Source: Pseudomonas fontis (GTDB lineage Bacteria > Pseudomonadota > Gammaproteobacteria > Pseudomonadales > Pseudomonadaceae). From it: a DNA stretch of 64,000 nt. The stretch is taken from positions 62,001 to 126,000 of the forward strand of contig NZ_JAMDGY010000053.1 of the NCBI RefSeq assembly GCF_028656955.1. The letters run 5' to 3'. A program made the translations under genes and the position numbers. Positions 62,901 through 64,000 of this stretch are shown here, piece by piece. A model generated the notes under the pieces. It saw nothing but the letters and a program-made list of their open reading frames with translations, was not told the origin of the DNA and made no database searches. Position 1 is the first letter of the stretch. Each line of letters opens with the position of its first letter.

Positions 62901-63638
62901 ACCGAAACCCACCGATTCGTGCCGCGAGAAGTTGGCCATTTTCAGGTTCTTCAGGTAGCTCTGGTTGATCTGGTAGTGGGTAGACAAGGTGTCGCCCAGG
63001 AACACGTCGGCCTGGTCGAAGGCCACGGCGTTGAGGGCTTGATGGTAAGAGGAATAGGTGCGGATGGTGGCGTTGGGGTAAAGCTTGCGTACCTCGGCCA
63101 GGGGCAGGTAGTAGTCGATCATGCTCAGGCGCAGGCCGGCCAGGCCGCTGTCCAGCGGGCGGGCTTCGTTGTCGCGGGTCACCAGCACCGGCTGGTCCTC
63201 GACGTAGGGCTGCGAAAGCAGCAGGCCCTGGCGTGCGGCCTCGTAGCCGTTGGCGCTGCCCAGCAGGTCGATCCGGCCCTGCTGAAGTGCTTCGATGGCT
63301 TCGTTGCGACTGGCGAAGTGGCGGATCCTGATGGGCAGCTTCAGCGTGGCCTGCAGCAGGCCGACATAGTCGGCAGTCAGGCCTTCATAGTCGCGACCGC
63401 TGCTGGTGATGTCGAAGGGTGGGTAGTCTGGCGTCGAAACGCCCAGCAACAGCTCCTGGCGTCCCTGAAGCCAGCGCAGCTGTTCGGGGCTCAGGGTCAC
63501 CGCCAGGGCCGTTGAACCACTGCGGCTGAGCAGTTGCAGTTCGTTGGTTTCGCGGTGATAGGCGTGGCTTGCACCCATTACGCAGCACAGCAGCCACAGG
63601 CAGCCGGCCAGTGTGCGCTTTACCCATAGTTCGCTCAT
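59967..63638 (-). CDS. EvgS/BvgS-like unorthodox hybrid sensor kinase
   Basis: A 1223-residue multi-domain kinase. After a signal segment, two periplasmic Venus-flytrap domains (~50-290 and ~300-530; LLLGVSTPDYPPFDIT and VIRVAVSDSAAPLTFFDKSG) precede TM (LIVQIILATSILLLLSLTW). A PAS domain (~580-690), HisKA with His725 in MSHEIRTPMN, HATPase (NLVTNAIKFTEQG, DSGIGIS, GTGLGLV), a receiver domain (~970-1085, phospho-Asp about 1016 in LIIDCNMPG) and a C-terminal Hpt domain with the His in TSHRIMGVAR complete a phosphorelay. Its ATG overlaps the stop of the upstream response regulator gene (ATGA), so the two form a pair. The ligand is unknown; flytrap pairs usually sense small organic anions or pH/redox. 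Confidence 0.92.
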   Translation of the reverse strand: MSELWVKRTLAGCLWLLCCVMGASHAYHRETNELQLLSRSGSTALAVTLSPEQLRWLQGRQELLLGVSTPDYPPFDITSSGRDYEGLTADYVGLLQATLKLPIRIRHFASRNEAIEALQQGRIDLLGSANGYEAARQGLLLSQPYVEDQPVLVTRDNEARPLDSGLAGLRLSMIDYYLPLAEVRKLYPNATIRTYSSYHQALNAVAFDQADVFLGDTLSTHYQINQSYLKNLKMANFSRHESVGFGFAVSEDNPHLLALLNLTLSAVTSATRSNISQRWGAGGSVLLTDRKLQLSANEEQWLAKHPVIRVAVSDSAAPLTFFDKSGELQGLAVDLLELVRLRTGMRFTFHRSSGVTEMIDLIDRGEVDLIAAISNSPARESTLSFSRPYLENAYVLMTRKGAGEPEDLQMLSGRRLAITRGNLLIDSLRQQYPRIHLVETEGSAASATALNKQQVDGMVTALINANFNLGTQPQLTIRSTIGSTPANFSLATARDTPELGSIVDKALLSIAPEDMSAINNRWRRYSGEPPSYWQSHQPLIVQIILATSILLLLSLTWNAWMRRQIKQRKSAELALNDQLEFMRALVNGTPHPIYVRDRQGLLQLCNDSFLKALDARTEDVLGKSIHDTPLFASLQAQQLEADYQQVIDAGTPLIVDRPLMLKNRELTIYHWILPYQNSLGEVQGIIGGWLDISERRQLIQELRQAKEQADEASRAKSTFLATMSHEIRTPMNALIGMLELALKRADGGQLDRPAIDVAYRSAQDLLSLIGDILDIARIESGRLHLSPERVNPANLVESVGQIFEGLARQKGLQLTLAIDASARRDVLLDPLRFKQVLSNLVTNAIKFTEQGRVGIQLSMPACSTDSEVQLELSVRDSGIGISPSDQQRLFQPFSQIDPDSQLARNGTGLGLVISRNLCEMMGGQLVLNSAPGIGTQVNISMPLIALPACDTPEQAEPSLPPPNPALNVLVVDDHPANLLLMGQQLDFLGVRHTAVDSGQKGLDAWHQGCYDVLIIDCNMPGMDGYQFARAVREQERQRDLSPCTLLGYTANAQPEVRERCRKAGMDDCLLKPIGLQGLGMRLAEVRLRCLEALPTSNLINLPGLEPIIGDCPKALHRLLEQLLRSSPQDQQQLHAAETHGDTEVLRDTSHRIMGVARILEAHLLMRACERLETACEAQAPEPVLRRRKQLVLRAMRSVEHALREALAELAPAKPVGQQEDCEG

Positions 63639-64000
63639 ACCAGTGAGTTGCGTTTGGCCATCTCAATCAACTCAACCAGCGAGTTGGCCTGGAGTTTTTG
63701 CATAAGACGCTTTTTATAGGTGCTCACGGTCTTGTTGCTGAGAAACATGCCAGAGGCGATTTCCTTGTTGCTTCGGCCCTGGGCAAATAACTGCAATACC
63801 ATCAACTCGCGGTCATTCACCGATTTGAATAGCTCCATCTCGGCAGACTGTTGATCCTGATGGCGAAGCGGGTTGATTGCCTGGCTAGGGAAGTAGTTGT
63901 ACCCGGAGAGCACGGCTTTGATTGCACTCATCAGCTCGCTCAAGTCTTCCTGCTTGCACACATAGCCTGCTGCACCAGAGAGCATGCAGCGAATGGCAAA
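63635..64000 (-). CDS. NarL/LuxR-type response regulator (5' end beyond window)
   Basis: C-terminal ~120 residues of a two-component regulator. The end of the receiver (AIRCMLSGAAGYVCKQEDLSE region) and a LuxR-type HTH with LMVLQLFAQGRSNKEIASGM and LSNKTVSTYKKRLMQKL are present. The frame is open to base 64000, so the apparent start at 63985 is internal. It overlaps the kinase gene by four bases and resembles EvgA/BvgA, the cognate partner of such kinases. Confidence 0.9.
   Translation of the reverse strand, partial: FAIRCMLSGAAGYVCKQEDLSELMSAIKAVLSGYNYFPSQAINPLRHQDQQSAEMELFKSVNDRELMVLQLFAQGRSNKEIASGMFLSNKTVSTYKKRLMQKLQANSLVELIEMAKRNSLV

Noticed and set aside
1..64000. CRISPR arrays, prophage or insertion sequences
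   Set aside because: No regularly spaced repeats, transposase, integrase or phage structural genes were seen.

Overview
The window looks like a chromosomal segment of a fluorescent Pseudomonas, most likely from the P. putida / P. entomophila side of the genus. The reasons are the conserved cmaX-crfX-cmpX-sigX-oprF block, the NAD-dependent 180-kDa-class glutamate dehydrogenase, rmf, the fused rlmKL, Pseudomonas REP elements, high G+C and the genes of a pseudomonine-type siderophore. Species cannot be fixed from sequence reading alone.

Region 1 (1-15.4 kb) is an iron-acquisition island. A siderophore-type ABC exporter (cut by the left edge) and a FecI-type ECF sigma factor precede pmsG, pmsF, pmsD and the divergent pmsCEAB operon. 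Isochorismate synthase (PmsC) and isochorismate-pyruvate lyase (PmsB) make salicylate. PmsE activates it and loads it on its own aryl carrier domain. PmsA makes histamine, PmsF should N-hydroxylate it, and PmsD (Cy-Cy-A plus a dead carrier domain) with PmsG (C remnant-PCP-C) join salicylate, threonine and hydroxyhistamine. Together PmsD and PmsG look like the vibriobactin synthetase VibF cut in two. A strong Fur-box-like sequence lies between pmsD and pmsC.

Region 2 (15.4-18 kb) holds an LTA-synthase-like membrane sulfatase and a small three-helix membrane protein. Region 3 (18-28.5 kb) is a purine/urate catabolic locus: two tandem OmpK/Tsx-like porins, an NCS2 urate/xanthine-type permease, the membrane urate oxidase puuD with a cytochrome c tail, allA, uraD, puuE, divergent hiuH, an AzgA-type purine permease and a GntR regulator. 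Four copies of a TTGTATACAA-like palindrome precede puuE, hiuH, the permease and the regulator, which suggests a local regulon. No allantoicase gene is present where one would be expected.

Region 4 (28.5-36.4 kb) is accessory: topoisomerase III, a CqsA/LqsA-type alpha-hydroxyketone autoinducer synthase of lower G+C with no partner sensor in view, then an MHS-type transporter, an LhgO-type FAD oxidase, a FadR-like regulator with two matching operator-like repeats, an amidohydrolase and a small hypothetical protein.

Region 5 (36.7-59.9 kb) is core: gdhB, ppsR divergent from ppsA, an alpha/beta hydrolase, rraA, the cmaX-crfX-cmpX-sigX-oprF cell-envelope block, pyrD, rmf, rlmKL, a membrane diguanylate cyclase, dacB and yggL. 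Region 6 (59.9-64 kb) is an EvgS/BvgS-like hybrid kinase overlapping the end of a NarL-type response regulator that runs off the right edge. I saw no tRNA, rRNA, CRISPR array, transposase or prophage gene.
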